Assembly: GCF_029207565.1 (NCBI RefSeq)
Contig: NZ_JANCMW010000001.1
Span: 620,001 to 684,000 of the forward strand
Length of the DNA: 64,000 bases
Source: Marinobacter iranensis
GTDB taxonomy: Bacteria > Pseudomonadota > Gammaproteobacteria > Pseudomonadales > Oleiphilaceae
Direction: 5' to 3'
Shown one piece after another: positions 1-10,029 of this stretch; the first letter of the stretch is position 1, and each line of letters opens with the position of its first letter. The position numbers and the translations under genes were made by a program. The notes under the pieces were generated by a model. The model made no database searches. It was given only the letters and a program-made list of their open reading frames with translations, and was not told the DNA's origin.

Positions 1-435
1 GCCGGCGGGCGTGCAGGGCCTCAGGGCAGGTTTGCGCTGCACCAGGCGGCCAATGTTGTAGGGATGGAAACCGTCCACATCCTTGTCAGGGCGGATCTTT
101 ACCAGGATAGGGTCGGCGTCCATATGGGCCGGCAGTGGAAGCTGAACCAGGATGCCGTCTACGTCCGGATTCTCGTTAAGCTCGTCAACCAGCGCTTCCA
201 GGGCTTCCTGTGAGGTATCTTCGGGCAGGTCGTAGGAGAGCGACATGATGCCCGCCTCGTCGCAGGCCTTGCGCTTGTTGCCTACGTATACATGGGAGGC
301 CGGGTCGTTGCCCACCAGCACGACAGCCAGGCCCGGAGCGCGAAGCCCCTGCTGTCTGCGGGCCTCGGTTCCAGCCGCAACCTGCAGTCGCACGGCGGCG
401 GCGATTTCTTTTCCGTTGATCAGTTTGGCGCTCAT
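1..435 (-). CDS. folD: FolD, methylenetetrahydrofolate dehydrogenase/cyclohydrolase (5' part)
   Basis: The first 145 codons lie here; the 3' end is beyond position 1. The ATG at 435-433 opens a protein beginning [16 protein letters not shown]. It shows the FolD landmarks: the catalytic tyrosine/lysine segment [17 protein letters not shown] (residues about 46-62), [11 protein letters not shown] (about 97-107), and [11 protein letters not shown] (about 117-127). The enzyme is cytosolic and interconverts 5,10-methylene-, methenyl- and 10-formyl-tetrahydrofolate using NADP. It is divergent from the tRNA cluster. The frame is open to the window edge with no stop, so it is cut by the window rather than broken. 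Identification is firm from the motifs. Confidence 0.95.
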   Translation of the reverse strand, partial: MSAKLINGKEIAAAVRLQVAAGTEARRQQGLRAPGLAVVLVGNDPASHVYVGNKRKACDEAGIMSLSYDLPEDTSQEALEALVDELNENPDVDGILVQLPLPAHMDADPILVKIRPDKDVDGFHPYNIGRLVQRKPALRPCTPAG

Positions 436-530
436 GTCTTTGTCTTGTCGGTTGTGCGAAAATAAAGGCGCCGCATTGTCTCATGCTTGGGCCCCGCCGC
501 CAATCGGTGGGGGAAAAGCCCAAATGCGTG

Positions 531-559
531 TTGACGGGCCGGGTTAGCGCCGGTAATAT
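531..559 (+). promoter_or_regulatory. sigma-70 promoter of the tRNA cluster
   Basis: TTGACG (531-536) and TAATAT (554-559) are separated by 17 bp and followed by a GC-rich stretch, as expected for a stringently controlled stable-RNA promoter. It lies about 40 bp before the first tRNA. Confidence 0.75.
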
Positions 560-599
560 GCGCGCCAACTTTGCTGAGGTATCTGTTGTTCAGTTCAGA

Positions 600-676
600 C
601 GGGGTATAGCGCAGTCTGGTAGCGCGCCTGCTTTGGGAGCAGGATGTCGGGAGTTCGAATCTCTCTACCCCGACCA
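600..676 (+). tRNA. tRNA-Pro(TGG)
   Basis: A 77-nt cloverleaf with acceptor CGGGGTA pairing with TACCCCG, an anticodon arm CCTGC-TTTGGGA-GCAGG giving anticodon TGG (634-636), a T-loop GTTCGAAT and an encoded CCA. Confidence 0.97.
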
Positions 677-726
677 CTTTCTGGTTAACGGAGTGGTATT
701 GGACAGTCAGGTGGGCGAACGGTCAT

Positions 727-803
727 GCGCTCGTAGCTCAGCTGGATAGAGCATCGGCCTTCTAAGCCGGTGGTCGCAGGTTCGAGTCCTGCCGGGCGCG
801 CCA
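727..803 (+). tRNA. tRNA-Arg(TCT)
   Basis: A 77-nt cloverleaf. Acceptor GCGCTCG pairs with CGGGCGC, the anticodon loop CTTCTAA gives anticodon TCT, the T-loop is GTTCGAGT and CCA is encoded. It lies 50 bp after tRNA-Pro in the same transcript. Confidence 0.97.
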
Positions 804-896
804 TACCGCAGACGGTCTGATCTGTCCCGGAGACACCGAATCAGCAAAGTTAACCTGAAGTACCTGTTGGGGTCTGCCCGGCGGTAGTCTGGATGT

Positions 897-973
897 GGTG
901 GACGTAGCTCAGTTGGTAGAGCTCAGGATTGTGACTCCTGCGGTCGAGGGTTCGAACCCCTTCGTCCACCCCA
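897..973 (+). tRNA. tRNA-His(GTG)
   Basis: The cloverleaf has the extra 5' G (-1) typical of tRNA-His at 897, acceptor GTGGACG pairing with CGTCCAC, anticodon stem CAGGA/TCCTG with loop TTGTGAC (anticodon GTG), and an encoded CCA. It is 77 nt including G-1. Confidence 0.97.
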
Positions 974-1056
974 CTTTCTCCTCAGTGATTGATGGTTGAT
1001 TTCCGCAGTTGCGGAGTTCTACGCTTGTGTTGCAGGTGTGGGTTCGCAAATCGTGT

Positions 1057-1141
1057 GCGAGCGTGGCGGAACTGGTAGACGCGCTGGATTTAGGTTCCAG
1101 TGGGGCAACCCGTGAGAGTTCGAGTCTCTCCGCTCGCACCA
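1057..1141 (+). tRNA. tRNA-Leu(TAG)
   Basis: An 85-nt class II tRNA with a long variable arm (TGGGGCAACCCG). Acceptor GCGAGCG pairs with CGCTCGC, anticodon loop TTTAGGT gives TAG, and CCA is encoded. It is the last tRNA before tig. Confidence 0.97.
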
Positions 1142-1356
1142 TTTTTATATTATCGGTTTTCTCCTCTATTTTCTTTCCTTGATCTGTCTGTGATCCTTTG
1201 TCGCAAATGAGCCCGTACCGGGTGATTCTCTCGGCATGGCAAACCGTGATAAACTACCCGCTTTTAAATTTGCGTCCTTTTCCGGGAATTCGCCCTGAAT
1301 CGGACTTTTGGTTTTATTTTCATTCACATACCGAACCTGTAATTTGAGGATCTTCC

Positions 1357-2664
1357 ATGCAAGTGTCTGTTGAAACGACCTCCAACATCGAACGTCGGAT
1401 GACGATTGGTGTGCCCGCCCAGGAAATCGACCAGGCGGTCCAGAAACGCCTGCAGGAAACCGCACGCACAGTGAAGATGAACGGTTTCCGTCCGGGCAAG
1501 GTGCCCATGAGTGTGGTGAAGCGTCGTTTTGGTGACAGTGTCCGCCAGGAGATTGTTGGCGAAGTTATGCGCGACAACTACATCAAGGCACTTCAGGAGC
1601 AGGACATCAACCCGGCGGGTTGGCCGAAGTTTGAGCCAAAAACCATGGAAGAGGGCAAGGACCTGGAATTCGTGGCTGTCTTTGAAGTGCTGCCGGACGT
1701 GGAACTGGGGGATTTCGGCAAAATCTCCGTTGAAAAGCCTAAGGCCGAGATTGCCGACAAAGACGTCGACACCATGATCGATAACCTGCGTCGCCAGCAG
1801 GCCACCATGAAGTCCGTCAAACGCAAGTCCAAGAACAAGGACGTCGTTCTGATTGATTTCAAGGGCTTTGTGGACGGTGAAGAATTCGAAGGCGGCGCCG
1901 CCGAGAACCATAAGCTCACTCTGGGCTCGGGCCAGATGATTCCGGGCTTTGAAAAAGGCATTGTTGGTGGCAAGGCCGGCGAAGAGCTGGAAATTGAAGT
2001 GACCTTCCCGGACGACTACCAGAACGAAGATCTGGCGGGCAAGCCGGCGAAGTTCGAGATCAAGATTCACGAGGTTCAGGAGCCGCAGTTGCCGGAGCTG
2101 GATGCCGAGTTCTTCAAGAAATTCGGTATCGATGCGGAAGACGAGGCCACTTTCCGTGAAGAAGTACAGAAGAACATGGAACGAGAGCTCAAGCAGGCTG
2201 TCTCGAACAAGGTCAAGAACGACGTTGTTGAAGGGCTTCTGGAAAGCACCGAACTTGAAGTGCCAACTGCCCTGATCGACCAGGAAATCGACCGTCTGCG
2301 GCAGGACGCGGTGCAGCGTTTCGGGGGACAGATTGATCCCCAGCAGCTGCCGAAAGAGATCTTTGAGGAGCAGGCCCGTCGCCGTGTGAAAACAGGCCTT
2401 CTGTTCCAGGAAGTGGTCAAGCAGAATGATCTGAAGGCAGATCCTGCTAAAGTGGATGAAAAGATCCAGGAAATTGCCTCAACGTATGAACAACCTGAAG
2501 AGGTTGTGGCACATTTCAACAGCAGCCCCGAGCAGAAGCAGCAGATTGAATCGTCTGTTCTGGAAGACGCGGTTGTTGACCTGATTCTGGGTCAGGCCCA
2601 GGTCAAGGAGAAGAAGCTCAAGTACGAAGAGGCTATCCAGGCCGGCCAACAGCAGCAGGGTTAA
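1357..2664 (+). CDS. tig: Trigger factor, ribosome-associated chaperone and prolyl isomerase
   Basis: Trigger factor docks on ribosomal protein L23 at the exit tunnel and shields nascent chains. The 435-residue product has the normal length and domain order. The N-terminal ribosome-binding domain carries the signature GFRPGKVP (residues about 44-51). An FKBP-type isomerase domain follows at about 160-245 (DFKGFVDGEEFEGG, GSGQMIPGFEKG). The rest is a long helical C-terminal domain. It sits directly before clpP-clpX, the usual order in gammaproteobacteria. A perfect hairpin follows the stop, so much of its transcription probably ends before clpP. Confidence 0.98.
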   Translation: MQVSVETTSNIERRMTIGVPAQEIDQAVQKRLQETARTVKMNGFRPGKVPMSVVKRRFGDSVRQEIVGEVMRDNYIKALQEQDINPAGWPKFEPKTMEEGKDLEFVAVFEVLPDVELGDFGKISVEKPKAEIADKDVDTMIDNLRRQQATMKSVKRKSKNKDVVLIDFKGFVDGEEFEGGAAENHKLTLGSGQMIPGFEKGIVGGKAGEELEIEVTFPDDYQNEDLAGKPAKFEIKIHEVQEPQLPELDAEFFKKFGIDAEDEATFREEVQKNMERELKQAVSNKVKNDVVEGLLESTELEVPTALIDQEIDRLRQDAVQRFGGQIDPQQLPKEIFEEQARRRVKTGLLFQEVVKQNDLKADPAKVDEKIQEIASTYEQPEEVVAHFNSSPEQKQQIESSVLEDAVVDLILGQAQVKEKKLKYEEAIQAGQQQQG

Positions 2665-2707
2665 TGACTGCGGGGCGCGTAAAACGTCCCCGGCATGCCT
2701 GAGAGAG

Positions 2708-2734
2708 AAAACAGCCGGCACGTCCGGCTGTTTT
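2708..2734 (+). terminator. Rho-independent terminator after tig
   Basis: A perfect 11-bp stem (AAAACAGCCGG/CCGGCTGTTTT) closes a 5-nt loop and ends in TTTT, 43 bp after the tig stop. Confidence 0.8.
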
Positions 2735-2843
2735 CATCTTGGCCCGGTGCTGGCAGAGTAAAGAGTATTACTAGGCGTAGCTGATTTATAACGCTGTGGC
2801 GGAGAAACGCCACTCCATTGTCCAGAAGGAGTTCACGCGCATC

Positions 2844-3479
2844 ATGACGCAGAAACCAATCGATGGTCCCGCAATGGTTACCAATTCCGGCCTGGTGCCA
2901 ATCGTTATCGAGCAGACCGCACGAGGCGAGCGTTCTTTTGATATCTTCTCCCGTCTGCTCAAGGAACGGGTAATCTTTCTGGTGGGCCCGGTTGAGGATC
3001 ACATGGCCAACCTGATCGTGGCCCAGTTGCTGTTCCTCGAATCCGAGAACCCTGACAAGGACATCCACCTTTACATCAACAGCCCGGGTGGTTCCGTCAC
3101 CGCTGGTATGTCTATTTACGACACCATGCAGTTCATCAAGCCCGACGTGGCTACCCTGTGTGTAGGACAGGCGGCCAGTATGGGGGCCTTCCTGCTGGCG
3201 GGCGGTGCTGATGGCAAACGTGCCTGTCTGCCGAACTCCCGTGTGATGATCCATCAGCCGCTCGGCGGCTACCAGGGTCAGGCGACGGATATCGAGATTC
3301 ATACCCGCGAGATCCTGAAGATCCGCCACACCCTGAACTCAATCCTCGCCCACCATACCGGCCAGAAGCTGGAGACCATCGCCAAGGATACGGACCGCGA
3401 TAATTTTATGGATCCGCAGCAGGCGAAGGACTATGGCTTGATTGATTCTATACTTGATAAGCGTGTACCGAATAAATAA
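2844..3479 (+). CDS. clpP: ClpP, ATP-dependent Clp protease proteolytic subunit
   Basis: A serine peptidase that forms a double heptamer capped by ClpX. The catalytic triad is visible: Ser in [11 protein letters not shown], His in [12 protein letters not shown] and Asp in [10 protein letters not shown]. The reading frame extends upstream to a GTG at 2796. I chose the ATG at 2844 (211 aa) because an AAGGAG sits at 2826-2831 and the length matches the family (about 200-207 aa). The next ATG at 2874 (201 aa) lacks a ribosome-binding site. The short N-terminal propeptide is expected to be autoprocessed. It precedes clpX by 77 bp, probably in one transcript. Confidence 0.97.
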   Translation: MTQKPIDGPAMVTNSGLVPIVIEQTARGERSFDIFSRLLKERVIFLVGPVEDHMANLIVAQLLFLESENPDKDIHLYINSPGGSVTAGMSIYDTMQFIKPDVATLCVGQAASMGAFLLAGGADGKRACLPNSRVMIHQPLGGYQGQATDIEIHTREILKIRHTLNSILAHHTGQKLETIAKDTDRDNFMDPQQAKDYGLIDSILDKRVPNK

Positions 3480-3556
3480 TACTGATGGTAATCGCAACAT
3501 TCCCTGCCGGCGTATTGAGGTAATTGCGCCGGTAAACCAAGCTCAGAGGTATTTCA

Positions 3557-4840
3557 ATGGCAGATGAAAGAAACGGCAGAGGCGACGATAACGGCAAGTT
3601 GCTGTACTGCTCGTTTTGTGGAAAGAGCCAGCATGAAGTCCGGAAGCTCATTGCAGGGCCCTCGGTGTTCATCTGCGACGAGTGCGTCGACCTGTGCAAC
3701 GATATTATCCGGGAGGAAATCCAGGAGAATGCCCAGGAAGAAGCCAGCGATCGTCTTCCGACACCCGCCGAAATCCGCGACACGCTCAATGAGTATGTGA
3801 TCGGCCAGGACCGGGCCAAGGTAGTGCTCTCAGTAGCGGTCTATAATCACTACAAGCGCCTGCGTTATGGTGAGGGCAAGGCCGAAGTGGAGCTTGGCAA
3901 GAGCAACATTCTGCTGATCGGTCCGACAGGTAGTGGTAAGACCCTGCTTGCCGAGACGCTGGCCCGCATGTTGAACGTTCCCTTCACCATCGCTGATGCC
4001 ACCACGCTCACCGAAGCGGGTTATGTGGGCGAGGATGTTGAGAACATCATCCAGAAGCTTCTGCAGAAGTGCGATTACGATGTTGACAAGGCCCAGCGTG
4101 GCATTGTGTACATTGACGAGATTGACAAGATTTCCCGCAAGTCCGATAACCCGTCCATCACCCGTGATGTGTCAGGTGAGGGTGTGCAGCAGGCCCTGCT
4201 CAAGCTGATTGAAGGCACGGTGGCCTCGGTTCCGCCCCAGGGCGGGCGCAAGCACCCCCAGCAGGAGTTCCTGCAAGTGGATACGGGCAATATGCTGTTC
4301 ATCTGTGGTGGTGCGTTTGCCGGGTTGGACAAGGTGATCCAGGAGCGTTCGGAGCGAAGCAGTATTGGCTTCTCCGCTCTGGTGAAAAGCCCCGACGACA
4401 CCAAGAACACCGGTGATATCATCAAGGATGTGGAGACCGAGGACCTGGTCAAGTATGGCCTGATTCCCGAATTTGTCGGTCGTCTGCCGGTTATCGCAAC
4501 CCTGACGGAACTTGATGAAGACGCGCTTGTCCAGATCCTGACCGAGCCCAAGAACGCGCTGACCAAGCAGTACCAGAAGCTGTTCGACATGGAAGGTGTG
4601 GAACTGGATTTCCGTGAGGACGCCCTGCGCGCTGTTGCCCGTAAAGCCATGGTGCGTAAAACCGGCGCCCGGGGTTTGCGCTCGATTATGGAGGCGACTC
4701 TTTTGGATACCATGTATCAGATTCCGTCTGAACACGATGTTTCCAAGGTCGTCATTGATGAAAGCGTGATCAGTGGGCAGTCCGAACCTTTCAAGATCTA
4801 TGACAGCAGTGACCACGCCAAGGCAGTCCCTGAGGACTGA
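3557..4840 (+). CDS. clpX: ClpX, AAA+ unfoldase of the ClpXP protease
   Basis: A hexameric ATPase that unfolds ssrA-tagged and other substrates and feeds them to ClpP. The 427-residue product begins with the C4 zinc-binding dimer domain (CSFCGKS...CDECVDLC, about residues 16-44). Walker A is GPTGSGKT, the pore loop is GYVGED, Walker B is [12 protein letters not shown], the RKH pore motif lies in GGRKHPQQ, and the ClpP-docking IGF tripeptide is in [11 protein letters not shown]. All key residues are present. A strong terminator follows, separating clpX from lon. Confidence 0.98.
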   Translation: MADERNGRGDDNGKLLYCSFCGKSQHEVRKLIAGPSVFICDECVDLCNDIIREEIQENAQEEASDRLPTPAEIRDTLNEYVIGQDRAKVVLSVAVYNHYKRLRYGEGKAEVELGKSNILLIGPTGSGKTLLAETLARMLNVPFTIADATTLTEAGYVGEDVENIIQKLLQKCDYDVDKAQRGIVYIDEIDKISRKSDNPSITRDVSGEGVQQALLKLIEGTVASVPPQGGRKHPQQEFLQVDTGNMLFICGGAFAGLDKVIQERSERSSIGFSALVKSPDDTKNTGDIIKDVETEDLVKYGLIPEFVGRLPVIATLTELDEDALVQILTEPKNALTKQYQKLFDMEGVELDFREDALRAVARKAMVRKTGARGLRSIMEATLLDTMYQIPSEHDVSKVVIDESVISGQSEPFKIYDSSDHAKAVPED

Positions 4841-4868
4841 CCCGTCCAGACTGTCAGCGTTTTGAATT

Positions 4869-4893
4869 AAAGGGGCGGAAACGCCCTTTTTTT
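4869..4893 (+). terminator. Rho-independent terminator after clpX
   Basis: Stem GGGCG-GAAA-CGCCC with a stable GNRA loop, preceded by AAA and followed by seven T residues. Confidence 0.9.
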
Positions 4894-4937
4894 ATGCTCG
4901 GAACCGCCTGTGAGATGGCATTGCGGAATGTAAAAAG

Positions 4938-4964
4938 ATTGCAATTTTTGCTGTCGCCCCAATG
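4938..4964 (+). promoter_or_regulatory. Possible heat-shock (sigma-32) promoter of lon
   Basis: ATTGCAA and CCCCAATG lie about 12 bp apart, 42 bp before the lon start. This resembles the sigma-32 pattern (CTTGAA / CCCCATNT), and lon is a heat-shock gene in relatives. The -35 match is imperfect. Confidence 0.4.
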
Positions 4965-5005
4965 AAGGGTGATAGGCTAAATGAAACATCGTCAGAGGAT
5001 TTTCT

Positions 5006-7423
5006 ATGACCCTGATACCTGAAGAATCTGTGCAAGAATACCCGCTGTTGCCACTGAGAGATGTGGTGGTGTTCCCGCACATGGTGGTGCCGCTGTTTGT
5101 GGGCCGTGAGAAGTCCATACAGGCCTTGGAAGCGGCCATGGAGGGCAGTAAGGAAATCCTGCTGGTGGCCCAGAGGGACGCCTCCACGGATGAGCCCGGC
5201 CCGGATGACGTGTTTGCCATGGGCACCGTTGCCACCGTGCTGCAAATGCTGCGGCTGCCGGACGGAACGGTCAAGGTCCTGGTGGAAGGCAACGCCCGCG
5301 CAACCATCACCGATATTTCCGACGGTGAGCACTTGGCTGGCAAGGCCATGTTGATGGATGAAGACTCCCTGCCGGCGCGGGAAGAGGAAGTGCTGGTCAA
5401 AACCCTGATGGACGAGTTCGAGAAGTACGTCAAACTCTCCAGGAAGGTGCCTTCGGAAGTCTCCAATGCGCTGACCGGCATCAACGAGCTTGAGCGCCTG
5501 GCGGATACCATGGCGGCTCATCTGGAACTGAAGATTCCCGAGAAGCAGGAACTGCTGGAAGCACTGGAAATCCGTCAGCGTGTGGACCTGTTGCTGGGCA
5601 AGCTCGATGGTGAAATCGACCTGATAGAGGTTGAGAAGCGCATCCGTGGCCGCGTCAAGAAGCAGATGGAGCGCAGCCAGCGAGAGTATTACCTCAATGA
5701 GCAGATGAAAGCCATCCAGAAGGAGATGGGCAGTCTCGGAGAGGGTAACAACGACTTCGAAGAACTGGAGCAGAAGCTGGAAGAAGCCGGCCTGCCCGAG
5801 GAAGCACGCAAGAAGACAGAAGCGGAGCTTAACAAGCTCAAGATGATGTCACCGATGTCCGCGGAGGCAACGGTGGTGCGTGGCTACATCGACTGGATGC
5901 TGGCCATTCCCTGGAAAAAACGCAGCCGTGTTCGCCATGACATTGAAAAGGCCCGCGATATCCTGGACGAGGATCACTACGGCCTGGACGAAGTCAAGAA
6001 ACGCATCCTGGAGTACCTTGCGGTCCAAAGCCGGGTGAAGAAGGTGAAAGGGCCTGTGCTTTGTCTGGTCGGGCCTCCGGGCGTGGGTAAAACCTCCCTT
6101 GGCCAGTCCATTGCCCGCGCGACCAACCGTAAGTACACCCGCATGGCGCTGGGTGGTGTGCGGGACGAGGCCGAAATTCGCGGCCATCGTAAAACCTACA
6201 TTGGTGCATTACCGGGCAAGTTGCTTCAGAAACTGTCCAAGGTCGGCGTGAAGAACCCGCTGTTCCTGTTCGATGAAATCGACAAGCTGGGTATGGATCA
6301 CCGTGGTGACCCGGCCTCCGCCTTGCTGGAGGTGCTGGACCCGGAGCAGAACCACACCTTTAACGATCATTATCTGGAAGTGGATTACGACCTCTCCGAC
6401 GTAATGTTCGTGTGTACGTCGAACTCCATGGACATTCCACCGGCCCTGCTGGACCGCATGGAAATCATCCGTATCCCGGGCTACACCGAGGAGGAGAAGG
6501 TCAATATTGCGCAGAAGTACCTGTTGCCAAAACAGATCAAGGCTAATGGCCTCCGCAAAAAAGAACTGGAGATGCCGGAAGAGACACTTCGCGACCTGAT
6601 CCGCTACTACACCCGTGAAGCCGGCGTACGTGGCCTTGAGCGCGAGATCGCCAAGATCTGCCGTAAGGTGGTACGTAACCATGTTGAAAGCGGTGACAAG
6701 GCCTCTGTGGTCCTCACGCAGGAAATGCTCGAGGACTACTCGGGCGTTAAGAAGTTCAAGTACGGCCTGGCCGAGGAAAAGAACCAGGTAGGGCAGGTGA
6801 CTGGTCTTGCCTGGACCCAGGTTGGTGGTGAGCTGCTGACCCTGGAATGCGCCCTGACCAAAGGCAAGGGAAGGGTCGTCAAGACCGGTTCCCTGGGTGA
6901 TGTGATGCAGGAGTCGATCCAGGCAGCGCTGACCGTGGTCAGGAGCCGTGCGCTTGGCCTTGGTATCAACGACGATTTCCATGAAAAGCACGATCTCCAC
7001 GTCCACGTGCCCGAAGGGGCAACGCCGAAAGATGGCCCGAGTGCCGGTATTGGCATGTGCACGGCACTGGTTTCTTCATTGACCCAGATTCCGGTCCGGG
7101 CCGACGTGGCGATGACCGGTGAGATCACCTTGCGGGGTCGTGTGCTGGCCATTGGCGGGCTCAAGGAGAAGCTGTTGGCGGCCCACCGAGGCGGCATCAA
7201 GACAGTGATTATCCCTGACGAAAATATTCGGGATCTCAAAGAGATACCGGATAATATCAAGGAATCACTGGAAATCCGTCCGGTCAAATGGATCGACGAG
7301 GTGCTGGACATTGCACTGGCCTATCCGCCTGAACCACGCACTGAAGATTCGTCCTCGAAAACGGGTGCAGGTACCCCCCGTGATGACGAAGGCGAGGCCG
7401 CAGAGCGCATAAATACACATTAA
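5006..7423 (+). CDS. lon: Lon, ATP-dependent serine protease
   Basis: A homohexameric AAA+ protease that degrades misfolded and regulatory proteins. The 805 residues cover the N-terminal LON substrate-binding domain (about 10-205, starting [15 protein letters not shown]), a coiled-coil linker, and the ATPase domain with Walker [10 protein letters not shown] (about 359-367) and Walker [12 protein letters not shown]. The C-terminal peptidase domain has the catalytic Ser in [10 protein letters not shown] and the Lys in [10 protein letters not shown]. The C-terminal tail of about 25 residues is polar and low in complexity. The following gene is hupB, the common gammaproteobacterial order. Confidence 0.98.
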   Translation: MTLIPEESVQEYPLLPLRDVVVFPHMVVPLFVGREKSIQALEAAMEGSKEILLVAQRDASTDEPGPDDVFAMGTVATVLQMLRLPDGTVKVLVEGNARATITDISDGEHLAGKAMLMDEDSLPAREEEVLVKTLMDEFEKYVKLSRKVPSEVSNALTGINELERLADTMAAHLELKIPEKQELLEALEIRQRVDLLLGKLDGEIDLIEVEKRIRGRVKKQMERSQREYYLNEQMKAIQKEMGSLGEGNNDFEELEQKLEEAGLPEEARKKTEAELNKLKMMSPMSAEATVVRGYIDWMLAIPWKKRSRVRHDIEKARDILDEDHYGLDEVKKRILEYLAVQSRVKKVKGPVLCLVGPPGVGKTSLGQSIARATNRKYTRMALGGVRDEAEIRGHRKTYIGALPGKLLQKLSKVGVKNPLFLFDEIDKLGMDHRGDPASALLEVLDPEQNHTFNDHYLEVDYDLSDVMFVCTSNSMDIPPALLDRMEIIRIPGYTEEEKVNIAQKYLLPKQIKANGLRKKELEMPEETLRDLIRYYTREAGVRGLEREIAKICRKVVRNHVESGDKASVVLTQEMLEDYSGVKKFKYGLAEEKNQVGQVTGLAWTQVGGELLTLECALTKGKGRVVKTGSLGDVMQESIQAALTVVRSRALGLGINDDFHEKHDLHVHVPEGATPKDGPSAGIGMCTALVSSLTQIPVRADVAMTGEITLRGRVLAIGGLKEKLLAAHRGGIKTVIIPDENIRDLKEIPDNIKESLEIRPVKWIDEVLDIALAYPPEPRTEDSSSKTGAGTPRDDEGEAAERINTH

Positions 7424-7661
7424 ACACGCGTTGTGTTGTTGACATGCGAGAGAGCCCATTGGTATAACTGTTTCGCCGTGAAGCAGCCAATATCAAGGGC
7501 TCCCGCGCAGTTAATGCCTATTCCGAACACCGGTTAGTAGCCGAAAGGAATAAAAATAGTGAAGAATGGAATTCTCTGACCGCTTATGCGATAGTCGGGA
7601 ACGTCCAGGAAACAACAAACCAACCTATAACATCTTCAACCTGAAATCGAAGGGGTTTAGT

Positions 7662-7934
7662 GTGAACAAGTCCGAACTGATCGATGCAATTGCAGAATCC
7701 GCAGATATCTCCAAAGCCGCTGCTGGCCGTGCTCTGGATGCCATGACCACCTCTATCACCGGTGCCCTTAAAAAAGGCGATCAGGTAACCCTGATTGGTT
7801 TTGGTACTTTCTCTGTTAAAGAGCGTGCCGCTCGTACCGGCCGTAACCCGCAGACTGGTGCCGAAATCAAGATCCCGGCCTCCAAAGTGCCTGGGTTCAA
7901 GGCAGGTAAGGCCCTGAAGGACGCCGTTAAGTAA
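7662..7934 (+). CDS. hupB: HU family DNA-binding protein, beta-type
   Basis: A nucleoid-associated histone-like protein that bends DNA as a dimer. The open frame runs upstream to an ATG at 7566, but the true start is the GTG at 7662: it has a GAAGGGG ribosome-binding site 6 bp before it and gives exactly 90 residues ([14 protein letters not shown]...), the canonical HU length. The DNA-binding beta-arm signature [21 protein letters not shown] and the following [14 protein letters not shown] are intact. It lies between lon and ppiD, as in E. coli and Pseudomonas. Confidence 0.96.
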   Translation: MNKSELIDAIAESADISKAAAGRALDAMTTSITGALKKGDQVTLIGFGTFSVKERAARTGRNPQTGAEIKIPASKVPGFKAGKALKDAVK

Positions 7935-8030
7935 CGGACTCTTTCATCTGGCAGTGCCCGGGCTTCCGGGTACTGCCGGAGCGGTTGGCCCGGTGGCGAT
8001 ACCGCTGTCAGCCTGCTCCAGATGAATTCG

Positions 8031-8060
8031 AGGCGCATTCCTGAAAGAATGCGCCTTTTT
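8031..8060 (+). terminator. Rho-independent terminator after hupB
   Basis: A perfect 10-bp stem AGGCGCATTC/GAATGCGCCT with a 6-nt loop and a T-tract. A second GC-rich hairpin without a T-tract lies at 7950-7977. Confidence 0.85.
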
Positions 8061-8106
8061 ACGTTAAGAGACCCTCACAGACTTTGATCAGGGATCCGGG
8101 AGAGAC

Positions 8107-9960
8107 ATGCTTCAAGATATTCGGGAAAATGCCCAGGGCACCATTGCCAAAATCATTATTGGTCTTCTGATTGTTTCACTTTCGATCTGGGGAATGGACG
8201 CAATTGTCGGTGGGTTTTCCGGCGAGCCTGAAGTGGCAACGGTCAATGGGGAAGACATCACCGAGAGGGAGTTTCTCCGTGTTGTTCAACTTGAGAGCCA
8301 GCGTCGTCTGTCGGAGATGGACAATCCGGACCCTTCGTTGCTGAATGAAGACCAGATACGTCAGGACGTTCTGGATTCCCTGGTCCAGCAAAAGGTTATG
8401 ACTCAAGATGCGGCAGAGCAGGGCCTTGAACTCTCTGATGCGGATATTGATTCCCTGATTACCCAGATGCCCCAGTTCCAGGTGGATGGTACCTTCAACC
8501 GCGACCGTTTTGTTTCCGCAGTCAGGAATATGGGCATGGGCGTTGCCGAGTTCCGCGAAACCATGCGCAAGCAGTATGTGGTCAATCAGATTCGTGCTGG
8601 TATTGCACAGAGTGGCATTGTTACGGAGGAGAACGTGGCGCAGTTGCTGCGCATCCAGAACCAGACCCGTGACTTCCGTGTAATCACGCTCTCGGCCGAC
8701 GCCGTCAGCGATGACGTGGAGGTGACCGACGCTGATGTAGAAGCCTACTACGAGGACAATCAGGAGGCTTTCCAGCAGCCTGAAAGTGTGGATGCCAGGT
8801 ACATCGCGCTGTCGCTGGAAGCGCTTGCTGAAACGGTTGAAATCAGTGACGAGCAGCTTCGTGAGTACTATGAACAGCGTTCTTCCGAGTTGGCAAGGGA
8901 GGAGCGTCGCGCTTCCCATATCCTGATTGAGGATGGCGAAGAGGCCGACGAGACCATTGCGACCATTCAGGAACGTCTGGCCGCCGGTGAGTCCTTCGCG
9001 GCCCTTGCCAAAGAGTTCTCCGTGGATACCGTTTCCGCAGAGCAGGGGGGCGACCTGGGCTATGCCGAGCGCGGCGTCTACGACCCGGCCTTTGAAGAGG
9101 CCCTGTTTGCACTCGAAGAAGGGGAAGTGTCCGACCCGGTGTCTACCAGCTTTGGTATCCACCTGATCAAGCTGGAAGACGTCCAGAAGACCGAAGCGCC
9201 ACCGTTGGCGGAACTGAAAGATCAACTTCGCCGTGAGTTGGCACAGCGTGAGGCCACTGAACGCTTCGCCGAGGTGCGCTCCAAGCTTGCGGATCTGGCC
9301 TATGCGGCTGATGACCTGGCTGGCCCGGCTGAGGAGCTTGGTCTCGAAGTGCGGGAAAAGGCCGATATCACCAGGGATGGCGGTGAAGCGCCCTTCGACC
9401 ACGCGGGCCTGGTGCGTCAGCTGTTTTCCGAGGATGTATTGAACGAGGGCTTTAATACCGAGCTGATTGATGTGGGCGACAATATGTCCGTTGTGGCAAG
9501 AGTGGGTGAGTACCACGAAGCACAACAGCAGCCACTGGACGAGGTGGCCGATGAAATTCGCGCCGCCCTGACCCGTCAGGAGACTCGCGAGGCCCTGAAT
9601 GAGCGCGCAGACGCCATTATCGCCGGCCTGGAATCTGGCAAGAGCGCTGAAGAGCTTGGTCTCGGCGAATGGCGGTCCTATGAGGAGCAGTCCAGAAGCA
9701 ATCCCGCGCTCGGCGGCGCTGTGATGTCCGAGGTGTTTTCACTCCAGCGCCCCGGCGACGGCGATAACGTCTATGGTTCGGTGGTGTCTGGTGACAGCGT
9801 GTCCATCGTTGCGCTGGATGCGGTTAACGAGGGCGAGGTAAACCGTGATGGTGGTGAGTTCCGCCAGCTTCGCAGTTTCCTGGCGTCTCTGGAAGGTCAG
9901 CGCGAATACCGTGCCTACCAGCAGTATCTCAGAGACAATGCTGAAATAGAGCGCCCGTAA
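8107..9960 (+). CDS. ppiD: PpiD, inner-membrane periplasmic chaperone/peptidyl-prolyl isomerase
   Basis: A membrane-anchored folding factor that acts on proteins leaving the Sec translocon. It has 617 residues: a short cytosolic N-terminus, one membrane span at about residues 15-40 (AKIIIGLLIVSLSIWGMDAI), a SurA-like N-terminal chaperone region, and a parvulin domain at about 260-365 (RRASHILIEDGEEADE ... GGDLGYAERG ... STSFGIHLIKLEDV). A C-terminal chaperone region follows. The start is supported by GGGAGAG just upstream. It has its own promoter space after the hupB terminator. Confidence 0.95.
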   Translation: MLQDIRENAQGTIAKIIIGLLIVSLSIWGMDAIVGGFSGEPEVATVNGEDITEREFLRVVQLESQRRLSEMDNPDPSLLNEDQIRQDVLDSLVQQKVMTQDAAEQGLELSDADIDSLITQMPQFQVDGTFNRDRFVSAVRNMGMGVAEFRETMRKQYVVNQIRAGIAQSGIVTEENVAQLLRIQNQTRDFRVITLSADAVSDDVEVTDADVEAYYEDNQEAFQQPESVDARYIALSLEALAETVEISDEQLREYYEQRSSELAREERRASHILIEDGEEADETIATIQERLAAGESFAALAKEFSVDTVSAEQGGDLGYAERGVYDPAFEEALFALEEGEVSDPVSTSFGIHLIKLEDVQKTEAPPLAELKDQLRRELAQREATERFAEVRSKLADLAYAADDLAGPAEELGLEVREKADITRDGGEAPFDHAGLVRQLFSEDVLNEGFNTELIDVGDNMSVVARVGEYHEAQQQPLDEVADEIRAALTRQETREALNERADAIIAGLESGKSAEELGLGEWRSYEEQSRSNPALGGAVMSEVFSLQRPGDGDNVYGSVVSGDSVSIVALDAVNEGEVNRDGGEFRQLRSFLASLEGQREYRAYQQYLRDNAEIERP

Positions 9961-9963
9961 CGT

Positions 9964-10028
9964 ACAAGGCACCCGGAGCGGGTGCCTTGTAGCGATTGTG
10001 AAAGAGGCCCGGGCAATGCCCCGGGCCT
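9964..10028. terminator. Two hairpins between convergent ppiD and the lipoprotein gene
   Basis: The first is a perfect 11-bp stem (ACAAGGCACCC/GGGTGCCTTGT, 9964-9990). The second is AGGCCCGGG/CCCGGGCCT (10005-10028) followed by TTT on the plus strand and flanked by AAA on the other side. They probably stop transcription from both directions. Confidence 0.7.
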
Positions 10029-10029
10029 T

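Noticed and set aside
7566..7661. N-terminal extension of HU from an ATG at 7566
   Set aside because: The 32 extra residues are not part of the HU fold, and the GTG at 7662 has a strong ribosome-binding site giving the standard 90-residue length.
8176..9525. A 449-codon minus-strand open frame within ppiD
   Set aside because: It is fully antisense to ppiD, which has clear PpiD domains and a ribosome-binding site. The antisense translation is low in acidic residues and shows no family motifs.
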